Below, in pieces: positions 56,740-64,000 of a DNA stretch of 64,000 nucleotides. A program made the translations under genes and the position numbers. Location of the stretch: positions 310,001 to 374,000 of the forward strand of contig NZ_CANLWM010000003.1 of NCBI RefSeq assembly GCF_947494875.1, given 5' to 3'. A model generated the notes under the pieces. The model searched no databases. It was not told the DNA's origin and worked only from the letters and a program-made list of their open reading frames with translations. How positions within the stretch are numbered: position 1 is the first letter of the stretch; every line of letters begins with the position of its first letter. This stretch comes from an uncultured Williamsia sp. (GTDB taxonomy: Bacteria > Actinomycetota > Actinomycetes > Mycobacteriales > Mycobacteriaceae).

Positions 56740-57465
56740 TCAGTCTCCCACGGTCGAGGATCCGGCCTCGCGTCCGGCGTTCCTGTCCACATCGCCTCCG
56801 GCGAGGCGGAAGATCTCGCCGAGGGTCTCGGCGTCGAGTCCGACGAGGCTGTCGCGCAGCACGCGCCCGTCGGCGGCGGGCACGGGCGCGTCGGACGGGA
56901 CCACCAGCGTGGGGCAGCCGGCGGCGGCCGCCGCTGCGGAACCCGTGGGCGAGTCCTCGATCACCAGGCACTGCGACGGCGACATCGCGAGGTGGGCGGC
57001 GGCGGCGAGATAGAGGTCGGGCGCGGGTTTGCCGGTGGGCACCTCGTCGCCGCAGAACGTGGCGGCGAACCTGTCCGCGCCGATCGTCGGCAGCGCCTGC
57101 TCGGTGATGACCCGCTCGGTGTTGGTGACCAACACCATCGGGATCCCCAGACCCGCGATCGTGTCGAGGGCCTCGCGCGCACCCGGCCGCCACGGGATGC
57201 CGTCGGCGAACAATTCCGTCACCCGGTCCCGCAGCCACTGCGCCTCCCGGGCGTGATCACGGTCGGACTCGGCGGTCGCGGCGGCGTCGAACAGCCGGTT
57301 CAGCGCATCCACCATCGAGTTCCCGAGCGTGGATTCACGCAACGCGGTGGTCATCGTGACGCCGAGCTTCGCGGCCAGGTCCGCCATGGCGACGTCCCAG
57401 AGCTTCTCGGAGTCGAGAAGTGTCCCGTCCATGTCCCACAGGACGGCGCTCGGCAGGGTGCTCAT
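56740..57465 (-). CDS. HAD-IA family phosphatase
   Basis: The 241-residue beta-phosphoglucomutase-like hydrolase has nucleophile motif Asp11-Met-Asp13 (LWDMDGTLLDSE), a helical cap (about 17-85), motif II in MVLVTNT, Lys in GKPAPDLYL, and motif IV VIEDSPTG. The substrate is unknown. It is immediately upstream of hisE with only a few bases between, so it may be part of the histidine unit, but a histidinol-phosphatase role is only a possibility. Confidence 0.9.
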   Translation of the reverse strand: MSTLPSAVLWDMDGTLLDSEKLWDVAMADLAAKLGVTMTTALRESTLGNSMVDALNRLFDAAATAESDRDHAREAQWLRDRVTELFADGIPWRPGAREALDTIAGLGIPMVLVTNTERVITEQALPTIGADRFAATFCGDEVPTGKPAPDLYLAAAAHLAMSPSQCLVIEDSPTGSAAAAAAGCPTLVVPSDAPVPAADGRVLRDSLVGLDAETLGEIFRLAGGDVDRNAGREAGSSTVGD

Positions 57466-57534
57466 GACGTCTCATCCTTCCGCACCGACGCGTCGCCACC
57501 GCCTCCGCCCGTCGGGACGGTAGGAAGTGGGTCC

Positions 57535-58116
57535 ATGCCCCATGGTCGTCCCGAACTCGTCTACTACGTCGCCGTCTCGCTCGACGGCCGGATCGCCGCG
57601 GCGGACGGGGACTTCTCCGCGTTCCCGGTGGAGGGCGATCACATGAGCGCGGTCACGGGCCGATTCCGCGACGCGCTGCCGGCTCCGGCGCTGGCCGCGC
57701 TGGGGCTGACGCCCTCGTTGCGCCTCTTCGACACCGTCGTGATGGGTCGCGAGACCCACGGCGTCGGTGTGCCTCACGGCCTGCTCAGTCCGTACCCGCA
57801 TCTCCGGCAGATCGTCGCCTCGCGCTCCAGGCCTCCGGTCGGCACCGACGTCGAGGTCACCGCGGATGCGGTCGGGGCGGTGCGGGAGGCGAAGGCGCGA
57901 GCGGGCGACGCCGACATCTGGCTGTGTGGGGGCGGGATCCTCGCGTCGGCACTGCGCGACGAGATCGATCGGATGATCCTCAAGGTGAACCCCGTCGTGA
58001 TCGGCGACTCCGGGCGGCCGCTCTTCGCAGGCCCCGGGCCCGAGCGCTGGACCCTCACCGACGAGGAACAGTTCACCTCGGGCGTCCGGATCGTGGACTA
58101 CCGCCGGGTCCGCTGA
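57535..58116 (+). CDS. Dihydrofolate reductase/RibD C-terminal-like reductase
   Basis: The 193-residue protein has VYYVAVSLDGRIAAADGDFSAF at the start, TVVMGRETHGVG and IWLCGGGILASAL, which together define the RibD_C/DHFR-like fold binding NADPH. No riboflavin genes are nearby, so it is probably one of the many small NADPH reductases of unknown substrate. ATG 57535 is used; it diverges from the HAD gene. Its last 19 bases overlap the 3' end of the convergent Lrp/AsnC gene. Confidence 0.87.
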   Translation: MPHGRPELVYYVAVSLDGRIAAADGDFSAFPVEGDHMSAVTGRFRDALPAPALAALGLTPSLRLFDTVVMGRETHGVGVPHGLLSPYPHLRQIVASRSRPPVGTDVEVTADAVGAVREAKARAGDADIWLCGGGILASALRDEIDRMILKVNPVVIGDSGRPLFAGPGPERWTLTDEEQFTSGVRIVDYRRVR

Positions 58117-59171
58117 CCGCGGACCGGCTCCGGCGGCGCGAGGCGGTCACCGGTGACCCGGGCGTCGGCGAACTTGACGCGTCGTCCGACGGGGACGATC
58201 TCGTAGCCGACGATCCCGTCGAGGTCGGCCAGGGTCGTCGTCACGGTGCCGTAGACGTCGGCGAAGCCGCGGGTGGCCAGCGAGGCGGTGAGGTTGTGGC
58301 GACCGGTGACCGCGGCCGCGAACGGGACGTGGGGATGGTCGGCGAGAGCCGCACCGACCGTGGCGAGCGAGCGGGGCGTCACCGACAACCAGAGCCCGAC
58401 CACGGTGCGGATCCCGGACGCGGCCGCGGCGACATCCACGTCGAAGTAGGTAATCCCCGCCGCGAGCAGCGCCTCCACCCGACGTCGCACCCGACCCGGT
58501 GAGCTGCCGGTCAGCCGGGCGAGGGCGGCGTATGAGGTCCTCCCGTCACGCGCCAGCGCATCCAGGATCGCGCGGTCGTCGGCGCGCAGCACCGTCACGC
58601 CGTCGGGTCCGCCCGAGGGCGGGTCGTCGATGACCGGGGGACACTGCTCGTCGCGGGCGAGTGCCTGTTGCTGGTCCGTCGACAGCGGCGACGACCAGGC
58701 CGCCCAGTCGGTCGCGCTGCCGCCGACGAACGTGTGCAGCAGCGCCGCGACCTCCACGTCGAGCACCGACTGCGACTTCGGCAGCTGGCGGGTGATCAGA
58801 CGCTGCGCCTCGTCACCAGCCGTGGAGCGGACCGAGCAGGTGACCTCCCAGCCGCTCGCGTCGATGGCCACCCAGGACACGTCGTCACGCCGGGCGAGGG
58901 CCTCGGCGACCACCTCGGCGCCCTCGGGTCGACACCGGATGCGGGCGTGCCAGACGGTGAGGCCGAGGGCCGCGGGATCGACCGCAAGCGTCACCCGCAC
59001 GAGCCCGCTGCGTCGCAGCCGGCGGTAGCGCCGCGCCGCGGTGGTCTCGCCGATCCCGAGCACCTCGCCCATCCGGGCGAAGCCGACGCGCGGCGCGATC
59101 TGCAGGGCGTGCACGATCTGTTCGTCGATCGGGTCCAGGACGACGGAATCGGTCGGCGTGGCCGGTGTCAT
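58098..59171 (-). CDS. Doubled Lrp/AsnC family transcriptional regulator
   Basis: The 357-residue protein is twice the normal family size. It contains two helix-turn-helix modules, LDPIDEQIVHALQIAPRVGF (13-32) with a following recognition helix (GETTAARRYRRLRRSGLV), and LRADDRAILDALARDGRTSY further on with SPGRVRRRVEALLAAGI. Each is followed by a ligand-binding RAM-like half. It probably functions as a pseudo-dimer. It diverges from the MFS gene at 59268 across 96 bp and so probably controls it, sensing an amino acid or related compound (inference). Confidence 0.88.
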   Translation of the reverse strand: MTPATPTDSVVLDPIDEQIVHALQIAPRVGFARMGEVLGIGETTAARRYRRLRRSGLVRVTLAVDPAALGLTVWHARIRCRPEGAEVVAEALARRDDVSWVAIDASGWEVTCSVRSTAGDEAQRLITRQLPKSQSVLDVEVAALLHTFVGGSATDWAAWSSPLSTDQQQALARDEQCPPVIDDPPSGGPDGVTVLRADDRAILDALARDGRTSYAALARLTGSSPGRVRRRVEALLAAGITYFDVDVAAAASGIRTVVGLWLSVTPRSLATVGAALADHPHVPFAAAVTGRHNLTASLATRGFADVYGTVTTTLADLDGIVGYEIVPVGRRVKFADARVTGDRLAPPEPVRGQRTRR

Positions 59172-59267
59172 CGTGGTGATCGTACGCGCGGGCACGCTCT
59201 CCGCGACCTGGCCGTCCATCGCGGGTGATCGTCTCCCCCGTTCTCGTCCCCGAGCGAAGGAATCGAC

Positions 59268-60821
59268 ATGTCACGTAGATGGTGGCCCCTGGCCGTGGTG
59301 TGCACCGCCACCTTCATGTTCCTGCTGGACGTGACCATCGTGGTGGTCGCACTCCCCGACATCCAGCGCTCGCTGGGCGCCGGCTTCGACCAGCTGCAGT
59401 GGGTGACCGACGCCTACGCCCTCGCGCTCGCGTCCCTCCTCCTGACCGCCGGCTCCATCGCCGACCGCGTCGGCCGCCGCAGGGTGTTCGCCCTCGGTCT
59501 CGCCGTGTTCACCGCTGCCTCCGTGCTCTGCGGTGTCGCGAGCGACCCCGCGCTGCTCATCGCCGCCCGCGCCGTGCAGGGCATCGGCGGCGCGATGCTG
59601 TTCGCGACGTCCCTCGCGCTGCTGTCGGTGCTCTACCAGGGCCGCGACCGTGGGATCGCCTTCGGCGCATGGGGTGCGGTCACCGGCGTCGCGACCGCAC
59701 TCGGTCCCATCCTCGGCGGGGTGCTGACCACCGGCCTGTCGTGGCGGTGGATCTTCCTGGTCAACCTCCCGGTGGGGCTCGTCGCGCTGTGGGGCACCCG
59801 CGTCATCGCGGAGTCCCGCGCCGACCATCCCCGACGCGTCGACGTCCCGGGGGTCGCGACGTTGACGGTCGGTCTGCTCGCGGTGGTGTTCGGTTTCATC
59901 GAGACCGGCAGCCGGTCGTGGGGTGACCCGATCGTGGTGGGGTCGTTCGTGATCGGCGCGGCCATGCTCGTCGGATTCGTCGTGGTGGAACGGACGGTCC
60001 GCGAACCCATGTTCGACCTGTCCCTGCTCCGCACACCGACGTTCGTCGGCGGGTCGCTCGCCGCGTTCGCGATGAACGGGTCGCTGTTCGCGATGCTGCT
60101 GTACGTCGTGGTGTACCTGCAGGACGGGCTGGGGTACTCAGCGCTCGAGGCCGGCCTGCGGCTGGTGCTCATCTCCGGCGCGACGATGGTGGTCGCCACC
60201 GTCTCCGGACGCCTCGCCCACACCGTGCCGGCGCGGTGGTTGATCGGACCGGGCCTGCTGCTGGTCGGTGTCGGACTCGCGCTCTGCGCCGGACTCGACG
60301 GCGGATCGGGCTGGACACATCTCGCGGCCGGCTTCCTCGTCGCCGGTGTCGGCAGCGGTCTGGTGAACCCGCCGCTCGCGTCGACCGCGGTCGGCGTTGT
60401 CGATCACCATCGCTCCGGGATGGCCTCCGGTGTCAACAACACCTGCCGTCAGGTCGGGATCGCCGTCGGCATCGCGGTGTACGGCTCGCTGTTCGCCGCG
60501 CGGGTCCGCTCGTCGCTGGAGTCCGGTCTCGCCGCCCGACCGGAACTGCGTTCGCGGACAACGGGTCTCGCCGACGCCATCCACGACGGCGCGGCCGGCC
60601 GGGTGATCGGGGCCCTGCCCGCCGATCAGCGGGCCGTCGTCGCCGACGCCGTGCGGACGGCGTTCGCCGACGGCATGAACACCCTGTTCGTGGTCAGCGC
60701 GGCGGTCGCCGCTGTCGGCGGCGTCTGCGCGCTGCTGCTGGTGCGCGGTCGCGACTTCGTCGTCACTCAGGCACCGGGTGCGCGCACCGAGGCACCCGAC
60801 GACACGGTCGCGGCGGGCTGA
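59268..60821 (+). CDS. DHA2-family MFS drug/metabolite exporter (14 TM)
   Basis: The 517-residue proton antiporter is of the EmrB/QacA type with about 14 transmembrane helices. TM1 contains FLLDVTIVVVALPDIQ (family motif D1), the TM2-3 loop has GSIADRVGRRRVF (motif A), and TM5 has GAVTGVATALGPILGG (motif C of exporters). GAAGGA precedes the ATG. The substrate is unknown; its likely regulator is the divergent Lrp-type protein. The 3' end overlaps the convergent glycosyltransferase gene by 55 bp. Confidence 0.94.
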   Translation: MSRRWWPLAVVCTATFMFLLDVTIVVVALPDIQRSLGAGFDQLQWVTDAYALALASLLLTAGSIADRVGRRRVFALGLAVFTAASVLCGVASDPALLIAARAVQGIGGAMLFATSLALLSVLYQGRDRGIAFGAWGAVTGVATALGPILGGVLTTGLSWRWIFLVNLPVGLVALWGTRVIAESRADHPRRVDVPGVATLTVGLLAVVFGFIETGSRSWGDPIVVGSFVIGAAMLVGFVVVERTVREPMFDLSLLRTPTFVGGSLAAFAMNGSLFAMLLYVVVYLQDGLGYSALEAGLRLVLISGATMVVATVSGRLAHTVPARWLIGPGLLLVGVGLALCAGLDGGSGWTHLAAGFLVAGVGSGLVNPPLASTAVGVVDHHRSGMASGVNNTCRQVGIAVGIAVYGSLFAARVRSSLESGLAARPELRSRTTGLADAIHDGAAGRVIGALPADQRAVVADAVRTAFADGMNTLFVVSAAVAAVGGVCALLLVRGRDFVVTQAPGARTEAPDDTVAAG

Positions 60822-62215
60822 CGACGCACCACCCGACGCAGCGCGACCACCACCCCGGCCGCGGCGAACGCCATCATCGACGCGTAGACGCCGAGGGCGG
60901 TGTCGCCGCGGCCGGACGTGTACCCCGACGACCCCGCACCGCCGGCCCGCCCCGGTCCTGCACCGCCGTTCCCGGCTTGGTGTCCGCCGTCGGCCGAGGG
61001 CCGCGACCCGCCGGGCCGGAAGCCGTCATCCGGTCCCGCGCCGCCGGGCCGGGGTCCACCGCCCCCGACGGATCCCGCACCGCCGCCGCGCATCCCGCCC
61101 TGGTCGCCGGTCAGCGACGAGTGATAGACGCCGATCGCGGACGCCTGCACCAGCAGAGGGATCACCGCATAACGGAGTGGGAGGAAGAACGCCGCAACGA
61201 CGCTCAGGACCTCCGCGGCGTAGAAGTACCGGTCGTGCATCGCGGGCAGCAGGAACGGCACCACGATCGCCGAGGCGGTGGTGACCACGAGGATCGATGG
61301 GTCCGTCACCGGTGGGCGCCGGACCACCGACCACACCAGGAACCCGACCACGAGGACGACCGCGGCGGAGATACCCGCGTACGCCACCCAGGTCACGTCG
61401 CCGGACAGCGGGATCAGCTGGTACAGGTTCGCCGCGCCCAGCGTCAGCTGCCGGTACGAGTCCGTCTGATCCAGATAGACCGAGAAGACCTCCCGCCAGG
61501 GGGCACCGGCGATCAGCACGGGGACGTCGAGCGCGACGTAGACGAGCGGGATCATCAGCAGCGCGTACCAGGGCACCCGTCGTCGGAGGACCAGCCAAGC
61601 GAGGACCGGGAACACGAACACGGCCTGCAGCTTGAACGCGAGCGCGAGACCGAACAGCGCACAGGCGATGACCGCGTTGCGGCGGCGGCGCTCCCGCCCG
61701 GACTTCAGCAGGAACAGGACGCCGGCGAGCACGCAGGCGGTGTAGATGCCGTCTGCCTGACCCCACCACGCGCTGTTCGCGATCACCGACGGGAGGAACA
61801 GCACCAGTGCGAACGCACCCAGTGGTGTCCAGCGATTGGCGGACCGAAGAGCCACGATCCGCGCCGCGACGAAGGCGAGGACGACGTCGGCGGCGATCGA
61901 CAGCGCTTTGATCCCGATGAGAGACGGGATGTGCAGCCAGGACAGACCGGCGATCAGGTACAGGTACGGGTAGTTGTAGTCGGCGAAGCGGGACCGGAAC
62001 GCTGCGACGCCCTGCTGGTCGAGGACGTCGTACCAGCGGCTCAGGAACGCCCGGTAGTCCATGGTCTCGACGTGGACGAACTGCCACCGCACCACGAGAG
62101 CGACGACGAGGATCGCGGCGACCACAGCCCAGCGCACGAGGCGGGGTGGGCGGGTGAGCAGCGACCCCCGGTCGGCGTCGGTCGCGGGGGCCGGGTCGGC
62201 GAGCACAGCGGTCAT
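60767..62215 (-). CDS. Polytopic membrane glycosyltransferase-like protein with Gly-rich insert
   Basis: The 482-residue protein has about ten transmembrane helices. It resembles GT-C polyprenyl-phosphate-dependent glycosyltransferases (GT39/GT87 type): an early acid-containing loop MDYRAFLSRWYDVL follows TM1, and later segments include NSAWWGQADGIY with an acid, and MHDRYFYAAEVL. Between the penultimate and last helix lies a Gly/Pro-rich hydrophilic segment of about 65 residues (GGMRGGGAGS onward), which looks disordered. The donor is probably polyprenyl-phosphate-mannose, in keeping with ppm in this window, but this is inference. ATG 62215 is preferred to GTG 62224. Confidence 0.8.
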   Translation of the reverse strand: MTAVLADPAPATDADRGSLLTRPPRLVRWAVVAAILVVALVVRWQFVHVETMDYRAFLSRWYDVLDQQGVAAFRSRFADYNYPYLYLIAGLSWLHIPSLIGIKALSIAADVVLAFVAARIVALRSANRWTPLGAFALVLFLPSVIANSAWWGQADGIYTACVLAGVLFLLKSGRERRRRNAVIACALFGLALAFKLQAVFVFPVLAWLVLRRRVPWYALLMIPLVYVALDVPVLIAGAPWREVFSVYLDQTDSYRQLTLGAANLYQLIPLSGDVTWVAYAGISAAVVLVVGFLVWSVVRRPPVTDPSILVVTTASAIVVPFLLPAMHDRYFYAAEVLSVVAAFFLPLRYAVIPLLVQASAIGVYHSSLTGDQGGMRGGGAGSVGGGGPRPGGAGPDDGFRPGGSRPSADGGHQAGNGGAGPGRAGGAGSSGYTSGRGDTALGVYASMMAFAAAGVVVALRRVVRRQPAATVSSGASVRAPGA

Positions 62216-62236
62216 ACCCGACACACTGACCGGTCA

Positions 62237-62269
62237 GGCTGGGAGATCGATGTCAGCGGCCTCCCAGCC
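62237..62269 (-). terminator. Terminator hairpin downstream of metH
   Basis: GGCTGGGAG (62237-62245) pairs with CTCCCAGCC (62261-62269) over nine base pairs with a 15-nt loop, just after the metH stop on the minus strand and before the membrane glycosyltransferase gene. Confidence 0.6.
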
Positions 62270-62283
62270 CGCCGTGAGACTGC

Positions 62284-64000
62284 CTAGACGTTGAAGTACT
62301 TCGCCTCCGGGTGGTGCAGCACGAAAGCGTCCGTCGACTGCTCGGGATGCAGCTGGAGCTCCTCGGACAACTCGACACCGATGCGACCGGGCTCCAGGAG
62401 CTCGATCATCTTCGCGCGATCCTCGAGGTCGGGGCAGGCCCCGTACCCGAAGGAGTAGCGGGCGCCGCGGTACTCCAGGTCGAAGAACCCCTGCGGCGAA
62501 TCCGGGTCGTCGGAGGCCACCGAGCCACCGTCGAACTGCAGCTCCGACCGCACCCGCTGGTGCCAGTACTCGGCCAGCGCCTCCGTCAGCTGCACACCGA
62601 TGCCGTGCACCTCGAGGTAGTCGCGGTAGGCGTCCTTCGCGAACAGGTCGTTGGCGAAGTCGGCGATCGGCTGACCCATGGTGACCAACTGGAACGGGAG
62701 GACGTCGACCCGACCGAGTTCCCGGGCACGGTCCCGCGACGCGACGAAATCGGCGATGCACAGGAACCGCGAGCGCTGCTGGCGCGGGAACTCGAAGCTG
62801 AAGCGGGTGTCGGCGTCGGCGTCGGGCTCGGTGAGCACGTGCACCGTGTCACCCTCGCTCACCGCGGGGAAGTAGCCGTAGACGACGGCCGCGTGCTGGA
62901 GGATGTTCTCCGTCGACAGGCGGGCGATCCACTCCCGCAGGCGCGGACGGCCCTCGCTCTCGACCAGCTCCTCATAGCTCGGCCCGTCGCCGCCCCGGGC
63001 ACCACGAAGACCCCACTGGCCGAGGAACAGCGCCCGCTCGTCGAGCAGTCCGCGGTAGTCGGCGATCGGGATGCCCTTGACGATCCGCGACCCCCAGAAC
63101 GGCGGGACGGGGATCTCGTTGTCGGCGGCGACATCCGAGCGCGACGGCACCTCGACAGGCGCGGCCTCGGCCTTGCGCTTCGCCGCGATCCTCGCCGACT
63201 TCTCGTGTCGGGCCTTGCGTTCGGCGGCCTTCGCCTCGGCCGCGGCCTTCTCCTCGGGGTCGGCCGTCGACCCGCCACCGCGCTTGGTGGCCATGATCTC
63301 GTCCATGAGCCGCAGACCCTCGAACGCGTCGCGCGCGTAGTGCACGTCGCCCTCGTAGGTCTCGGTAAGGTCGTTCTCGACGTACCCACGTGTCAACGCC
63401 GCACCACCGAGCAGCACCGGGTAGTTCTCGGCGAGCCCACGCGCGTTGATCTCCTGCAGGTTCTCCTTCATGATCACCGTGGACTTCACGAGGAGCCCCG
63501 ACATCCCGATGACGTCGGCCCGCTTGTCCTCGGCGACCTCGAGGATCGTCGAGATCGGTTGCTTGATACCGATGTTGACGACCTCGTAGCCGTTGTTGCT
63601 CAGGATGATGTCGACGAGGTTCTTGCCGATGTCGTGGACGTCGCCCTTCACCGTGGCGAGCACGATCCGACCCTTGCCGTCCTCACCGGTCGCCTCCATG
63701 TGCGGCTCGAGGTGGGCGACCGACATCTTCATGACCTCGGCCGACTGCAGCACGAACGGCAGCTGCATCTGACCGGAGCCGAACAGCTCACCGACCGTCT
63801 TCATCCCCGAGAGCAGCGTCTCGTTGATGATCTTGAGCGGCGGGACCTCCTTCATCGCGTCGTCGAGGTCGGACTCGAGCCCGTTGCGCTCGCCGTCGAC
63901 GATGCGACGCTCGAGGCGTTCGAAGAGCGGCAGTTTCGCCATCTCCTCGGCCCGGCTCTCGCGCGCCGACGCCGCCGAGACACCCTCGAACAGGCCCATG
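62284..64000 (-). CDS. metH: Cobalamin-dependent methionine synthase, C-terminal part
   Basis: MetH methylates homocysteine to methionine through methylcobalamin. Only the C-terminal part lies in the window; the gene continues beyond the right edge, and the Met near 63999 is internal. Present are the helical cap (LFERLERRIVDGE, MKTVGELFGSGQMQLPFVLQSAE), the cobalamin-binding motif GDVHDIGKNLVDII with its coordinating His, the GLLVKSTVIMKEN loop region and the SAM-binding activation domain (PPFWGSRIVKG, EYRGARYSFGYGACPDLEDR). A charged Ala/Lys/Glu linker lies between cap and activation domains. It uses the cofactor built by the cob genes of this window. Confidence 0.97.
   Translation of the reverse strand, partial: MGLFEGVSAASARESRAEEMAKLPLFERLERRIVDGERNGLESDLDDAMKEVPPLKIINETLLSGMKTVGELFGSGQMQLPFVLQSAEVMKMSVAHLEPHMEATGEDGKGRIVLATVKGDVHDIGKNLVDIILSNNGYEVVNIGIKQPISTILEVAEDKRADVIGMSGLLVKSTVIMKENLQEINARGLAENYPVLLGGAALTRGYVENDLTETYEGDVHYARDAFEGLRLMDEIMATKRGGGSTADPEEKAAAEAKAAERKARHEKSARIAAKRKAEAAPVEVPSRSDVAADNEIPVPPFWGSRIVKGIPIADYRGLLDERALFLGQWGLRGARGGDGPSYEELVESEGRPRLREWIARLSTENILQHAAVVYGYFPAVSEGDTVHVLTEPDADADTRFSFEFPRQQRSRFLCIADFVASRDRARELGRVDVLPFQLVTMGQPIADFANDLFAKDAYRDYLEVHGIGVQLTEALAEYWHQRVRSELQFDGGSVASDDPDSPQGFFDLEYRGARYSFGYGACPDLEDRAKMIELLEPGRIGVELSEELQLHPEQSTDAFVLHHPEAKYFNV

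Noticed and set aside
56470-57465. HAD gene as histidinol-phosphatase because it is next to hisE
   Set aside because: The protein is a generic HAD-IA enzyme with no HisN or HisB signatures; position alone is not enough.

Overview
ORGANISM. High-GC, densely packed actinobacterial chromosome. Several genes point to a mycolic-acid-containing member of the Mycobacteriales: a complete Pup-proteasome locus, a CmaA/MmaA-type methyltransferase, RbpA, Ppm/Lnt, F420-type (DDN-like and PPOX) oxidoreductases, and a CobIJ fusion. From about 18.3 kb to the end the gene order follows what I remember of the M. tuberculosis Rv2050-Rv2124 block (rbpA, ppm1, fxsA, cobN/G/H/IJ/K/M/L, Rv2073c, Rv2074, pepE, exonuclease, Rv2091c, helY, tatCA, pafCBA, prcAB, pup, dop, mpa, trmI, RecB-like, hisGE, metH). 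Genus is not provable from the sequence; Gordonia or a close relative is my inference. No rRNA, tRNA, insertion sequence, prophage or CRISPR was seen. No gene-free stretch exceeds about 190 bp.

LAYOUT. 1-9.1 kb: truncated GH15 hydrolase, cyanase, G6PDH, F420-type and SRPBCC proteins, mycolate-type methyltransferase, mannosyltransferase, DUF1275 membrane protein, adenylate cyclase plus flavo-iron-sulfur reductase. 9.1-18 kb: a Ter stress island. DUF475/TerC-like and terD read leftward. Divergent from them is a six-gene, translationally coupled operon: coiled-coil protein, HpcH/HpaI lyase, PRTase-TRSP, StiP-PELOTA, HAD phosphatase, double TerD. 18-23.6 kb: a small zinc-binding protein, rbpA, ppm, lnt, amidohydrolase, fxsA. 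23.6-34.2 kb: cobalamin biosynthesis with an AdoCbl-type riboswitch in front of cobN. 34.2-36.2 kb: a TerD-nuclease fusion of lower GC, placed between two genes that are neighbours in M. tuberculosis. 36.3-43.9 kb: PPOX protein, pepE, exonuclease, DUF4333, helY, tatC, tatA. 44.0-53.8 kb: pafC-pafB-pafA-prcA-prcB-pup-dop-mpa-trmI. 53.8-64 kb: RecB-like nuclease, thioesterase, hisG/hisE, HAD, RibD-like reductase, a doubled Lrp/AsnC regulator divergent from an MFS exporter, a membrane glycosyltransferase with a Gly-rich insert, and the C-terminal part of metH.

HOW THE GENES WORK TOGETHER. The cob genes make corrin precursors and insert cobalt; metH at the right edge encodes a cobalamin user. Pup (ending GGQ) is deamidated by Dop, ligated by PafA, recognised by Mpa and degraded by PrcBA; PafBC are WYL-domain regulators beside it. 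The Ter island holds proteins previously predicted by comparative genomics (Anantharaman, Iyer and Aravind) to sense metal or stress and to make a nucleoside-like metabolite. The TerD-nuclease at 34-36 kb looks like a spatially separate effector of the same theme and, with the Ter operon, is the best candidate for an undercharacterised system here.

REGULATION. Many start codons here lie 6-8 nt downstream of a TANNNT -10 hexamer, which suggests leaderless transcripts (DUF1275, the Ter operon, the zinc-binding protein, cobG, PPOX, pafA, dop, RecB-like). I used this to choose starts where conserved domains left a choice.
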